Assembly: GCA_030426355.1 (NCBI GenBank)
Contig: JAUHYQ010000002.1
Location: 248,001-312,000 of the forward strand
Direction: 5' to 3'
Source: Gammaproteobacteria bacterium
GTDB taxonomy: Bacteria; Pseudomonadota; Gammaproteobacteria; Steroidobacterales; GCA-2729495
DNA: 64,000 bases
The first letter of the stretch is position 1. Every line of letters begins with the position of its first letter. Shown piece by piece: positions 17,392-25,542 of the stretch. The position numbers and the translations under genes are program-made. The notes below the pieces were generated by a model that was not told where the DNA came from, ran no database searches, and saw nothing but the letters and a program-made list of their open reading frames with translations.

Positions 17392-17576
17392 CGATGGCGC
17401 TCCCGTCAGGGGGTTAAAAGGGAACGCGGTGAGGGTGTGAAATCCCGACTCCGCGACTGTACCCGCAACTGTAATCGGTACGTTTTGCGTCTCTAGACCA
17501 CTGGAGTTATCTCTGGGAAGGCCGACGCGGAATTTCACGCCGTAAGTCAGGAAACCTGCCATCAAGTCGTCCATCG
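17392..17576 (+). ncRNA. Cobalamin (B12) riboswitch
   Basis: The conserved elements of the adenosylcobalamin riboswitch appear in order: GGGTTAAAAGGGAACGCGGTG, then AATCCCGACTC, GCGACTGTACCCGCAACTGT, CCACTGG, GGGAAGGC, and the B12 box AGTCAGGAAACCTGCC at 17545-17560. CGATGG (17392-17397) pairs with CCATCG (17571-17576), closing the outer stem. It lies about 200 bases before a BtuF-type gene and should turn that operon down when cobalamin is plentiful. The expression platform must lie in 17577-17775. Confidence 0.95.
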
Positions 17577-17775
17577 CTGATACGGGGCTATATCGGTTGA
17601 GCGGATTATCCGTAGCGACGGCATTGTTATTGGGTCGTTAAGTACGAATTAATTGCTTTGTACTAACCTCGGCAATGCTGCTTTTGCACTCGCGACCCCA
17701 ATGCTTTGTTTACAGAACTGTGCGGAGTTGACGGATGCGATCCCTTAAAAGCCTGATTTGCGCAACTGATGTTGT
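17577..17775 (+). other. Leader between riboswitch and the B12 transport operon
   Basis: Two hundred bases of transcribed leader. An in-frame TGA at 17767-17769 rules out a longer form of the first gene. I see no strong Rho-independent terminator, so the riboswitch probably acts by hiding the ribosome site or through another mechanism. No small gene is convincing here. Confidence 0.4.
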
Positions 17776-18678
17776 ATGCGGCGGTTAGGCCTGCAGCGCA
17801 AGGTAAGGCCACTGCTGCCATGGCTGTTGGTGTTTTGCATGGTTGCCACCGGCCCCGCTGCCGCTGTGCCGACTGCCGTTTCGACAGATTTTTGTGCCGA
17901 TCAATATTTGCTGGCGCTGGCAGACCGTTCACAAATACTTGCAGTATCTCCCGATGCCGAGGCGCCGTTTTCGCACATGGCCGCGCAGGCTGGCGGTATT
18001 CGTAAACTGGCTGCCGGCGCTGAGGAATTGGCGGCGCTTCAGCCTGACTATGTCGTCACGTCGTGGGGCTGGTCAGCCCACAATCGGGGTTTGCCCGAGC
18101 GTCTGGGGGCAAAGTTCGTGCAAGTGCAGTTTGGTACAACGCCCGATGTTATTGCCGCTAACCTGCGACACGTGGGCGGGATCCTGGGCCGTGAATCGCA
18201 GGCTGAAAAAATAGTCGCTGAAATGTTCCAGCGCCTGCAGGATATCGAGACGCGCGTTGATCGGCGGGTCGGGATGCCACCTCTTAGGGGCATGTACATT
18301 ACGCCCAGCGGGACGACCAGCGGGGCGGGAACCCTGATCGACGAAATCATTACTCGTGCCGGCCTTGTCAACGCTGTGGCGGAAAGGGGTTACAGCGGAT
18401 GGCAGCAGATGCAACTGGAGGATCTGGTGGTGAACCCGCCGGATCTGTTCGTTGCCAGTTTTTTCGAACTCAACAGCGCGCAGACTGACAATTGGAACAT
18501 CGCAAGACACAGCGTTATGCAGCGCTTGCTGGAAGACCGGCCCGTTATTCTGGTGCCGTCCAATAAGCTTTCCTGTACGGCATGGTATTTCGTGGATGCC
18601 GTTGAAATGCTGATTAATGAAGTCGATCAGGCGCAGAAACTCAGTCCGGAGCAACTCCGGGCCGGCGGATTGCGCTAA
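17776..18678 (+). CDS. btuF: Cobalamin ABC transporter substrate-binding protein (BtuF-like)
   Basis: The protein has 300 residues, with a signal peptide (MRRLGLQRK, hydrophobic core, cleavage near PAAAVP). The mature part is a class III periplasmic binding protein with two lobes: LAVSPDAEAPFSHMAAQAGG, LAALQPDYVVTSW and a C-terminal DRPVILVPSNKLSC. The family binds cobalamin, heme or ferric siderophores. The riboswitch upstream and the permease and ATPase downstream point to cobalamin. The ATG at 17776 follows an in-frame stop by six bases; no strong ribosome site is visible. Confidence 0.82.
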   Translation: MRRLGLQRKVRPLLPWLLVFCMVATGPAAAVPTAVSTDFCADQYLLALADRSQILAVSPDAEAPFSHMAAQAGGIRKLAAGAEELAALQPDYVVTSWGWSAHNRGLPERLGAKFVQVQFGTTPDVIAANLRHVGGILGRESQAEKIVAEMFQRLQDIETRVDRRVGMPPLRGMYITPSGTTSGAGTLIDEIITRAGLVNAVAERGYSGWQQMQLEDLVVNPPDLFVASFFELNSAQTDNWNIARHSVMQRLLEDRPVILVPSNKLSCTAWYFVDAVEMLINEVDQAQKLSPEQLRAGGLR

Positions 18679-18692
18679 CCGGAAGCTGAGTG

Positions 18693-19706
18693 ATGTGGGG
18701 TAATCCTGAAAGTTTTGCGCGTACATCGGCGGTGGTGGTGTGCCTGTTTGGGTTGACTGTCGCTGTTGGCCTGGCGTCGCTGCTTATTGGTTTCGTCGCC
18801 CTGGATGCAACTGCCGTGATGGAAGCATTGTTTGGGGTCGGCCCGGAATCGACGCAAATGATCGTGTCCGAAATTCGATTGCCGCGCACCCTGATGGGTG
18901 TGCTCGCCGGCGGCGCGTTGGGGATGTCCGGAGCAGCGTTACAGGGCTTGTTCCGCAACCCGTTGGCCGACCCCGGCATCATTGGTATTTCTGCCAGTGC
19001 GGGACTGGGCGCGGTGGCAACACTGCATTTCGGACTTGCCCCCGATTTTGCATTAGCGGTGCCGTTGATGGCGATGGCAACGGCATCGGTATCGACGCTG
19101 ATCCTGTTCGTTGTAGCCATGCGTGACAGCAGCGCGCTGACCTTGATTCTGGTCGGTATTGGTGTAAGCAGCCTGGCGGTGGCGTTCACATCACTGGTGA
19201 TAAATTTTTCGAGCAACCCCTTTGCACTTAATGACATGGTGCTATGGCTGTTGGGCAGTCTGGCCAACCGCAGTTTCACGGACATTGCTTTATCCGCGCC
19301 TTTCATTGTGACCGGTCTTTTGCTGATGTACGCCAGCGCAGGCGGACTCAGGGTGTTGAGCCTCGGTGAGGCCGTGGCCGAGAGTATGGGAGTGAGTCAG
19401 CGAAAGTTGCGCGGTCTTATCGTATTGGGGAGTTCGATGGCAGTGGGAGCAAGTGTTGCAGTGTGCGGCACTATTGGTTTTGTCGGACTGGTGGCGCCGC
19501 ACATGGTGCGGCCTTTTCTGGGCAACGATCCGGCGCGCATACTCTGGCCCAGTGCCTTTGCGGGGGCGATATTGGTAACGTTCGCTGACATCCTCGTGCG
19601 CACATTTTCCAGCGGCCAGGAGTTAAAATTGGGGGTTCTCACATCGTTAGTGGGTGCGCCGTTTTTTCTGTTTCTGGTCGTGAAAACCCGGCGCATGATG
19701 CGATGA
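18693..19706 (+). CDS. btuC: FecCD/BtuC-type ABC permease
   Basis: About 337 residues with nine or ten membrane segments. Signature stretches are IRLPRTLMGVLAGGALGMSG, ALQGLFRNPLADPGIIGIS and TIGFVGLVAPHMVRPFLGND, which identify the BtuC/FecCD permease family. It forms the membrane channel for the importer whose binding protein precedes it. GTG at 18690 and ATG at 18693 are both possible starts. The stop overlaps the ATPase start by four bases (ATGA). Confidence 0.9.
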   Translation: MWGNPESFARTSAVVVCLFGLTVAVGLASLLIGFVALDATAVMEALFGVGPESTQMIVSEIRLPRTLMGVLAGGALGMSGAALQGLFRNPLADPGIIGISASAGLGAVATLHFGLAPDFALAVPLMAMATASVSTLILFVVAMRDSSALTLILVGIGVSSLAVAFTSLVINFSSNPFALNDMVLWLLGSLANRSFTDIALSAPFIVTGLLLMYASAGGLRVLSLGEAVAESMGVSQRKLRGLIVLGSSMAVGASVAVCGTIGFVGLVAPHMVRPFLGNDPARILWPSAFAGAILVTFADILVRTFSSGQELKLGVLTSLVGAPFFLFLVVKTRRMMR

Positions 19707-20479
19707 GTATTGCGGTAACAAACTTGTCGGTGAGCCTGAGTGGTCAGCCCATATTATTGAACGCCGAACTGGAACTGCGCAGAGGAGAGTTGCTGGGCCT
19801 GATCGGCCCCAACGGCTCGGGCAAGAGCACCTTGATTCGCGCCATGCTGGGTTTGCAAAAGGGTGACGGCGGGCAGATCACCATCGATGAGCTCGACCGT
19901 GATGCATACGGTCGGCGTGAGCTGGCTCGTCTTGTTGCCTATTTGCCCCAGGATCACACGGTGCATTGGCCGCTCAGTGTTGAAGCGACAGTCGCATTGG
20001 GGCGCGAGCCGCATCTGGGCCCTTTTGGTAAGCGCAGTAAGGCAGACTGGCAGATCGTCGAGCATGTGATGCACGACATGGACATCACCGCGTTCAAAGG
20101 GCGTTCCGTGCGCACACTGTCGGCGGGGGAGCGCGCCAGAGTTCTGCTGGCACGAGCCATCGCTGTGCAGGCGCCCTATTTGCTGGCGGATGAACCCACG
20201 GCGGCGCTGGATCCGCGCCACCAGCTTACCGTGATGAAACTGCTGCACGGGCTTACCCGGCAGGGTGTCGGGACACTGGTGGTTGTGCACGATCTGCCCC
20301 TCGCCGCACAGTTTTGTGATCGCGTATGTCTGTTGCATGAGGGGCGTATTATGGCGGCGGGTCGGCCGGCTGATGTTCTGAACGATGACAATATTGCAGC
20401 GGCCTATGGCGTTGAAACCGTGCGCATTCGTGTTGGCGATGCCTCCCTGATCGTGCCTGTGGGTGTTAAAGTGCCCTGA
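19703..20479 (+). CDS. btuD: ABC transporter ATPase (BtuD-like)
   Basis: The protein has 258 residues. All nucleotide-binding motifs are present: Walker A GPNGSGKST (35-43), Q-loop LPQDHTVHWP, signature LSAGERARV (139-147), Walker B YLLADEPTAALD (159-170) and the switch histidine in VVVHDLPLA. It powers the cobalamin permease encoded just upstream and overlaps it by four bases. The next gene starts 55 bases later on the same strand without an obvious terminator. Confidence 0.92.
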   Translation: MSIAVTNLSVSLSGQPILLNAELELRRGELLGLIGPNGSGKSTLIRAMLGLQKGDGGQITIDELDRDAYGRRELARLVAYLPQDHTVHWPLSVEATVALGREPHLGPFGKRSKADWQIVEHVMHDMDITAFKGRSVRTLSAGERARVLLARAIAVQAPYLLADEPTAALDPRHQLTVMKLLHGLTRQGVGTLVVVHDLPLAAQFCDRVCLLHEGRIMAAGRPADVLNDDNIAAAYGVETVRIRVGDASLIVPVGVKVP

Positions 20480-20533
20480 ATGTTGTGGGGCGCTGCGGAC
20501 GCGCCGGGAATTCATAAGCAAGGTGCGAACATA

Positions 20534-20998
20534 ATGTCGTCGCAGACCATCGGCTGGCGGGAGTGGGTAGAACTGCCCGACCTCGGTATTCAGCGAATCA
20601 AGGCCAAAATAGATACGGGTGCGAGAACGTCTGCCTTACACGCGTTTAGCGTGGAAACCTATGCGGGTGAAGACGGTGCCGAGTGGGTGAGGTTTGGTAT
20701 GCATCCTCGCCAGGATTCCACCGAATTAGAAGTGTATTGCAACGCGCCGGTCGCGGATCGTCGCATGGTGCGCGATTCGGGCGGACACCAGACGGAACGG
20801 GTTGTTATAGCGACTGCACTGGTGCTTGCCGGGCAAAGGCTGCAGGCCGAGGTCACACTGACTGATCGCGATGACATGCTGTTTCGCATGTTGCTGGGCC
20901 GAACTGCGATGCGGGGTAGATTTATCGTTGACCCCGGACGGTCATTCCTTGCGTCTAAAGTTTCCCGGCCCATCACCAAAAAGGGCAGCGCAAAATAG
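20534..20998 (+). CDS. RimK-associated zinc/aspartic-type protease
   Basis: About 154 residues from ATG 20534, which has AAGGTG upstream. The motif KIDTGARTSALHA (near residues 24-36) and the later FRMLLGRTAMRGRFIVDP are characteristic of the small RimK/LysX-associated protease family (PF05618; RimB of Pseudomonas), which has a retropepsin-like fold. Members are found next to RimK and are thought to act with it on ribosomal protein S6 modification. Here RimK lies two genes downstream, in a compact operon. Confidence 0.88.
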   Translation: MSSQTIGWREWVELPDLGIQRIKAKIDTGARTSALHAFSVETYAGEDGAEWVRFGMHPRQDSTELEVYCNAPVADRRMVRDSGGHQTERVVIATALVLAGQRLQAEVTLTDRDDMLFRMLLGRTAMRGRFIVDPGRSFLASKVSRPITKKGSAK

Positions 20999-21000
20999 CC

Positions 21001-22074
21001 ATGCAAGAACAACCGATCACAAACACGAGTGCACCCGGGCAGAAGGCCATCGAAATCGGTGGTGTTGAGGTGCGACCAGGAGAAAGAGTTTGTATCGATC
21101 TGCCCGTGGCCGATCTGTATACCCATGCATCGCTCAATATGCCGGTACAGGTTGTTAATGGGCGGCGGCGCGGGCCAACACTGTTTGTATCTGCAGCCAT
21201 TCACGGCGATGAGTTGAATGGCGTGGAAATCATTCGGCGTTTGTTAAGGCAAAAGGTATTGGCGCGACTCAGGGGCTGTTTAATCGCGGTGCCCATTGTC
21301 AACGTGCATGGGTTTCTCGATCAGTCCCGCTACCTTCCCGACAGGCGCGACCTCAATCGTTCCTTTCCGGGTAGCGCAAAAGGCTCGGTGGCGGCGCGAC
21401 TGGCGCATACGTTTTCTGTGCAGATAGTCGCGCAGGCTGATTACGGTATCGATATCCATACAGGCGCACTGCATCGTTCGAATTTGCCGCAAATTCGAGG
21501 TTGCCTGGATGACCCTGAGACACTCAGGCTTGCGCGAGCATTTAATGTACCTGTGCTTATAAATGCCGCTGTTCGCGATGGCTCTCTGCGCGGGCATGCG
21601 GCAGCGCAAGGCATCCCCACACTGCTGTATGAGGCGGGCGAAGCGCTGCGTTTCGATGAAGTGGGAATTCGCGGCGGTCTTCGGGGCGTAATGAATGTAA
21701 TGCGCGAACTCGGTATGCTGCCTGCAAAGAAAACCGGAAAAAGCCCAATAGAGCCGCTACTGGCCAAATCCAGCAGTTGGGTGCGGGCAAGCGTCAGCGG
21801 CATTGTCCGGTCAAAATCCAAGCTGGGGCAGCGCGTCTCCAAAGATCAGCCGCTGGTGGTTATCAGCGATCCGTTTGGAGAAACAGAACACACGGTTGCC
21901 GCACCACACGCGGGGATCATTATTGGCAAGTCAAACTTGCCTTTAGCACATGAGGGAGATGCATTGGTGCACATAGCACGATTCGACAGCGTCGCCCTGG
22001 CCAGTGACACGGTGGAAGAATTTCAAACGGAAATTCTGCCGACACGGCCTGTAGATTTTGAGGAGTCATTATGA
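21001..22074 (+). CDS. Succinylglutamate desuccinylase/aspartoacylase-family protein
   Basis: The protein has 357 residues. The M14-type zinc site is visible as HGDE (His68, Glu71) and DIHTGALH (His153), with the substrate-arginine region [11 protein letters not shown] between them. A C-terminal beta region (about 255-330) follows, as in the larger AstE/AspA-like proteins. The family removes acyl groups from amino acids or trims peptides. Placed between the RimK-associated protease and RimK, it may cut glutamyl bonds or prepare a glutamate-type substrate; this is inference. It starts two bases after the previous stop and overlaps rimK by four bases. Confidence 0.88.
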   Translation: MQEQPITNTSAPGQKAIEIGGVEVRPGERVCIDLPVADLYTHASLNMPVQVVNGRRRGPTLFVSAAIHGDELNGVEIIRRLLRQKVLARLRGCLIAVPIVNVHGFLDQSRYLPDRRDLNRSFPGSAKGSVAARLAHTFSVQIVAQADYGIDIHTGALHRSNLPQIRGCLDDPETLRLARAFNVPVLINAAVRDGSLRGHAAAQGIPTLLYEAGEALRFDEVGIRGGLRGVMNVMRELGMLPAKKTGKSPIEPLLAKSSSWVRASVSGIVRSKSKLGQRVSKDQPLVVISDPFGETEHTVAAPHAGIIIGKSNLPLAHEGDALVHIARFDSVALASDTVEEFQTEILPTRPVDFEESL

Positions 22075-22976
22075 AGATCGGTATTCTGTCGACGAGTAAG
22101 AGCCTTTACTCTACCAAGCGACTGGTGGAGGCATGCGTTAAAAAGGGCCATGAAGCGCAAGTTATTAATCATAAGCGTTGTTACATGAACATCGCGTCAC
22201 ATAACCCCAGCGTGCATTACAACGGCATTGTGTTGTCGGGTTTTGACGCCATTATTCCGCGTATTGGTGCTTCCGTTACCTTTTACGGAGCCGCCGTGGT
22301 TCGGCAGTTTGAGATGATGGGTGTGTATTCGGTGAATGAGTCGGTGGCCATTACGCGTTCTCGCGACAAGCTGCGCGCGCTGCAGTTGCTGGCGCGCAAG
22401 GGAATCGGCCTGCCGGTGACGGGCTACGCCAATTCTCCGGGTGATACAGCCGACTTGCTGGAGCTGGTAAACGGTGCCCCGGTCGTCATCAAGTTACTCG
22501 AGGGTACGCAAGGTGTCGGCGTGGTGCTGGCGGAAACGCGCCAGGCAGCGGAAAGCGTGATTGAGGCGTTCCGCGGGCTGAACGCTAACTTTCTGGTGCA
22601 GGAATTCGTTAAAGAGGCGGGTGGTGCCGATATCCGTTGTTTTGTTATTGGCGGCAAGGTCGTGGCAGCGATGAAGCGTCAGGGCCGAGAGGGCGAGTTT
22701 CGGTCTAATCTCCACCGCGGCGGCTCCGCTGAACTGGTAAAGCTAACGCCTGAAGAACGTTCCACGGCGGTGCGTGCTTCGAAAATACTCGGCCTGAATG
22801 TTGCTGGTGTTGATTTGTTGCGCTCGAATCACGGGCCCGTTGTGATGGAGGTGAATTCCTCACCCGGTTTGGAGGGTATAGAGACGGCAACAGGCAGAGA
22901 CGTTGCCGGCATGATTGTCGAATTTATCGAGAAGAACGCCAGACCGGGCAAAACACGTACGCGAGGTACCGGTTGA
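22071..22976 (+). CDS. rimK: RimK-type ATP-grasp glutamate ligase
   Basis: The product has 301 residues, the length of Escherichia coli RimK. It starts [20 protein letters not shown], has the ATP-grasp segments [18 protein letters not shown] and [20 protein letters not shown], and the metal-binding end [16 protein letters not shown]. RimK adds glutamate residues to the C-terminus of ribosomal protein S6 and can make poly-glutamate. Overlaps on both sides (ATGA upstream, TGATG downstream) show tight translational coupling with the desuccinylase-like and membrane genes. Confidence 0.95.
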   Translation: MKIGILSTSKSLYSTKRLVEACVKKGHEAQVINHKRCYMNIASHNPSVHYNGIVLSGFDAIIPRIGASVTFYGAAVVRQFEMMGVYSVNESVAITRSRDKLRALQLLARKGIGLPVTGYANSPGDTADLLELVNGAPVVIKLLEGTQGVGVVLAETRQAAESVIEAFRGLNANFLVQEFVKEAGGADIRCFVIGGKVVAAMKRQGREGEFRSNLHRGGSAELVKLTPEERSTAVRASKILGLNVAGVDLLRSNHGPVVMEVNSSPGLEGIETATGRDVAGMIVEFIEKNARPGKTRTRGTG

Positions 22977-23788
22977 TGCTGGAGATTTTTGTCGGACTGA
23001 TCGCGCTGGCCGGCCTGACAATCGCAGTCATTTATAACACTCGCTACCGCAACCATCCGTGGGATATCTATTACCCCAGGCTCGCCTGGATGCGCGGCGG
23101 GATGTATTTTTGTGCCTGCTATACCTTGTCCTACCTGAGTGGGGCGATGGAGCTTATCGTCAGCAGCCCGGTGTTCACGGCGGAGCAGCTGGCCAATCCG
23201 AACTGGGTGATTTTTACCTTGGGCGTAGGCGCGTTCATCCTGGTCGCGTATGCCGGGGTCTGGAGCTACTTCACGCCGGTATTCGAGAGGCAAAAAAACG
23301 TGTTTGTTTCGGCGTTGTTTGGAATGCTATGGGGGTCAAGCTCCGGACAGCTTTTTCTGTCGGTCTGGGTTGCAGCAGGGCACCTGCCCATGCCTGCATG
23401 GGGCGCGTCAGTGGTGGCTTTTCTGGTGCTCGCGGCGTACCAGCCAAACTGGCACAACATATACTGGGATCATTACATCGCGCCCGAGCATGACACGCCG
23501 ATGACGCAGGTCATCAAGGCCACCTGCTGTCACATACCCAACCTTGCGTTGTTGCTGACCTATCTGACGTTATACGAGAATTACCTGATTTTCGTCATGG
23601 CGCAGGTTGTCGCATGCACATCGGCGGCCATTGGCATGCGATTCCCACCCCCGTGGGCTGCGCCCAGCAAGCTGAATTATGCAGTCCGAACCGATGCGCG
23701 CATTCCGCGCTGCACAGGTTACATACCAGCCGACCCCAAGTCTGACCCCTATACACCGTTCTATCCTGGTTGGAGGCCTGCCGACTAG
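22976..23788 (+). CDS. Multi-pass membrane protein of the RimK operon
   Basis: About 270 residues from the ATG at 22976, which shares one base with the rimK stop. Six or seven hydrophobic segments are visible. Two soluble parts stand out: NTRYRNHPWDIYYPRLAWMR near the N-terminus and a His/Asp-rich loop NWHNIYWDHYIAPEHDTPM in the middle, whose spaced His and Asp residues could bind metal. The C-terminal tail is Pro-rich. I do not recognise the family. Position in the operon suggests a role linked to the RimK-modified product, but nothing in the sequence proves this. Confidence 0.75.
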   Translation: MLEIFVGLIALAGLTIAVIYNTRYRNHPWDIYYPRLAWMRGGMYFCACYTLSYLSGAMELIVSSPVFTAEQLANPNWVIFTLGVGAFILVAYAGVWSYFTPVFERQKNVFVSALFGMLWGSSSGQLFLSVWVAAGHLPMPAWGASVVAFLVLAAYQPNWHNIYWDHYIAPEHDTPMTQVIKATCCHIPNLALLLTYLTLYENYLIFVMAQVVACTSAAIGMRFPPPWAAPSKLNYAVRTDARIPRCTGYIPADPKSDPYTPFYPGWRPAD

Positions 23789-23829
23789 CCTCTGCTGCTG
23801 GCCTGCTTTTAATTACCAAAGTCGAACGT

Positions 23830-24540
23830 ATGTCTACAGCCACGTCACGAAGGCTCAACCGCATAGATGCATTGCGTGGCGGTGCGATCATTGCAATGGT
23901 GTTATTTCACTTCTTTTTTGATCTGAGTTTCCTGGGTTTCACCGACTCCGACTTTTATAACGACCCGTTCTGGTTGCATGCGCGCACGGTGATTCTTTCC
24001 AGTTTTCTGTTTCTGGTTGGCGTCAGCTTGTGGCTTGCCAATCGTGAGGGCATCGATCCGGTGCGCGTGCTAAAGCGTTTTGGCGTGCTGATCGGCTGTG
24101 CGTTGTTGATTAGTGCAGCAACGTTGTGGATGGTGGGCGATCGTTTTGTTTTTTTTGGTGTGATTCATTTTATAGCGCTCGCCAATTTGCTGGGGTTGCT
24201 GTTTGTGAATGCCGGCAAACTGAACCTCGTCGTGGGCGCGGTTTTTTTGATCCTGGGCAACCTGGCAGAATTCAGTTGGTTCGATAATCCGGGCTGGCGC
24301 TGGATCGGTTTGATGACCTTCAAGCCATTAACCAACGACTATGTGCCGTTGTTGCCCTGGTTCGGTCTGGTATTGATTGGCCTGTATGCGGCACCGCGGG
24401 TGCTCGCCTGGGCCAGAAAATCGCCGACAGGCAAAGTTTCCGGCGTTGAATCAGCATTGGCGGGTATGGGCCGACACAGTTTGCTCATTTACATGTTGCA
24501 CCAGCCGTTATTAGTAGGGGTTCTGTTGCTATTCCAATAG
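23830..24540 (+). CDS. DUF1624/HGSNAT-like membrane acyltransferase domain protein
   Basis: About 236 residues from ATG 23830. The N-terminal motif RLNRIDALRGGAIIAMVLFHF with following FDLSF is the start of the heparan-alpha-glucosaminide N-acetyltransferase catalytic family (DUF1624), and a C-terminal GRHSLLIYMLHQPLL is shared with many acyltransferase-3-like proteins. About seven membrane helices are predicted. Such proteins move an acyl group across the membrane onto a sugar or similar acceptor. It follows the membrane protein by 41 bases and is probably the last gene of this operon. Confidence 0.8.
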   Translation: MSTATSRRLNRIDALRGGAIIAMVLFHFFFDLSFLGFTDSDFYNDPFWLHARTVILSSFLFLVGVSLWLANREGIDPVRVLKRFGVLIGCALLISAATLWMVGDRFVFFGVIHFIALANLLGLLFVNAGKLNLVVGAVFLILGNLAEFSWFDNPGWRWIGLMTFKPLTNDYVPLLPWFGLVLIGLYAAPRVLAWARKSPTGKVSGVESALAGMGRHSLLIYMLHQPLLVGVLLLFQ

Positions 24541-24544
24541 GCCC

Positions 24545-25438
24545 TCAGTGCGGACGCTTGTCGCGAATGGCTGCCAATTGTTCACGAATGGATTTTGCAG
24601 GCCGGCCGGTGACGTATGCAAAATCCGGGCTAACCTCGAACAACCCGTGTGCGATGCACTCAAAGCATCCGACCAGCATGGTTATGACGTCTTCACCCCG
24701 TTTTACGTAGTCCGGCATGGCATGAAATTTTTCCAGGCATTGTTCAATGGAAATATTCTGGTACACGACATGGGTGCCGAACACGTCATTTGCAATGCTG
24801 ACCAGTTCAGCCTGGGTCAGGTTTTCGGATATCAAATTGACGGTTTCGTTGGCAAACTGATCGCCGCATACGAGCGCAGCAAGTGCGATGCCCAGTTCCG
24901 CTACCGATATGTAGCCACAGCGTCCGCTGCCGGCATTGGTGCGGTAAATTCCGTCGCCGTCAGCAGCGCGCCGAATATGCGCGAGATCAAGATCCACATA
25001 CAGACCGTTACGCGCGATAACCCAGGTCATGCCCGAGTTCTTTATAAGCGCCTCCGTGGCACGGCCCACTTGTTGGGTTGGCCAGTACAACATCCGGTGA
25101 TCGGCGTCGGCGCCAATTACGCTGGTATAAACAATTTTTCGGACTCCGGCTGCGCGAGCCGCATGGATAGCCCGGGTATGTTGGGCGAGGCGGTCGGTGT
25201 TCGGAACGATCGGTGCCGAAATCATAAGCAACGTATCCACACCGGTCAGCGCGGCTGCCATTTCCGTCTCGTTGTCATAGTCTCCCGGTCTAACAGCAAC
25301 TTTTGCGTCGTTGAAAGTCTCCGGGTTTCGAACCACCGCTACCAGGTTTTTGCCGCCGGTTAAGGCAATAAGCTCGGCAAGGACGGCCCGGCCAAGAAGG
25401 CCGGACGCTGCAGTCACCGCGATCCTTTTTGTGTGCAT
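24545..25438 (-). CDS. NmrA-like NAD(P)-binding SDR-family protein
   Basis: The protein has 297 residues with an atypical SDR/NmrA fold. The nucleotide-binding start is KRIAVTAASGLLGRAVLAEL, followed by VRPGDYDNETEMAAALTGVD and KIVYTSVIGAD, as in NAD(P)H:quinone oxidoreductase-2 (QOR2/YtfG-like) proteins. The C-terminal part VFGTHVVYQNISIEQCLEKF is also typical. It may reduce quinones or sense the NADP state. It is a single gene, convergent with the acyltransferase gene (4-base gap) and divergent from the PQQ dehydrogenase. Confidence 0.85.
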   Translation of the reverse strand: MHTKRIAVTAASGLLGRAVLAELIALTGGKNLVAVVRNPETFNDAKVAVRPGDYDNETEMAAALTGVDTLLMISAPIVPNTDRLAQHTRAIHAARAAGVRKIVYTSVIGADADHRMLYWPTQQVGRATEALIKNSGMTWVIARNGLYVDLDLAHIRRAADGDGIYRTNAGSGRCGYISVAELGIALAALVCGDQFANETVNLISENLTQAELVSIANDVFGTHVVYQNISIEQCLEKFHAMPDYVKRGEDVITMLVGCFECIAHGLFEVSPDFAYVTGRPAKSIREQLAAIRDKRPH

Positions 25439-25542
25439 GTCGCCGATTCTTTCAGAATCTCAGGCCATATCAAGTGCGACGGTGTGCGCGCATTAAACCA
25501 TAGGCTCTATAATCGCCTGCATAGTCCGGGCCGGAGAGTCAT

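Noticed and set aside
18641-19306. A 221-codon minus-strand frame
   Set aside because: Antisense to the BtuC-type permease; no motif and poor composition.
17776-20479. Siderophore or heme importer
   Set aside because: The protein families fit equally well, but the clear cobalamin riboswitch upstream makes B12 the better call.
19754-20521. A 255-codon minus-strand frame
   Set aside because: It lies opposite the ABC ATPase, whose motifs are complete on the plus strand; the antisense product is rich in His/Gln with no recognisable domain.
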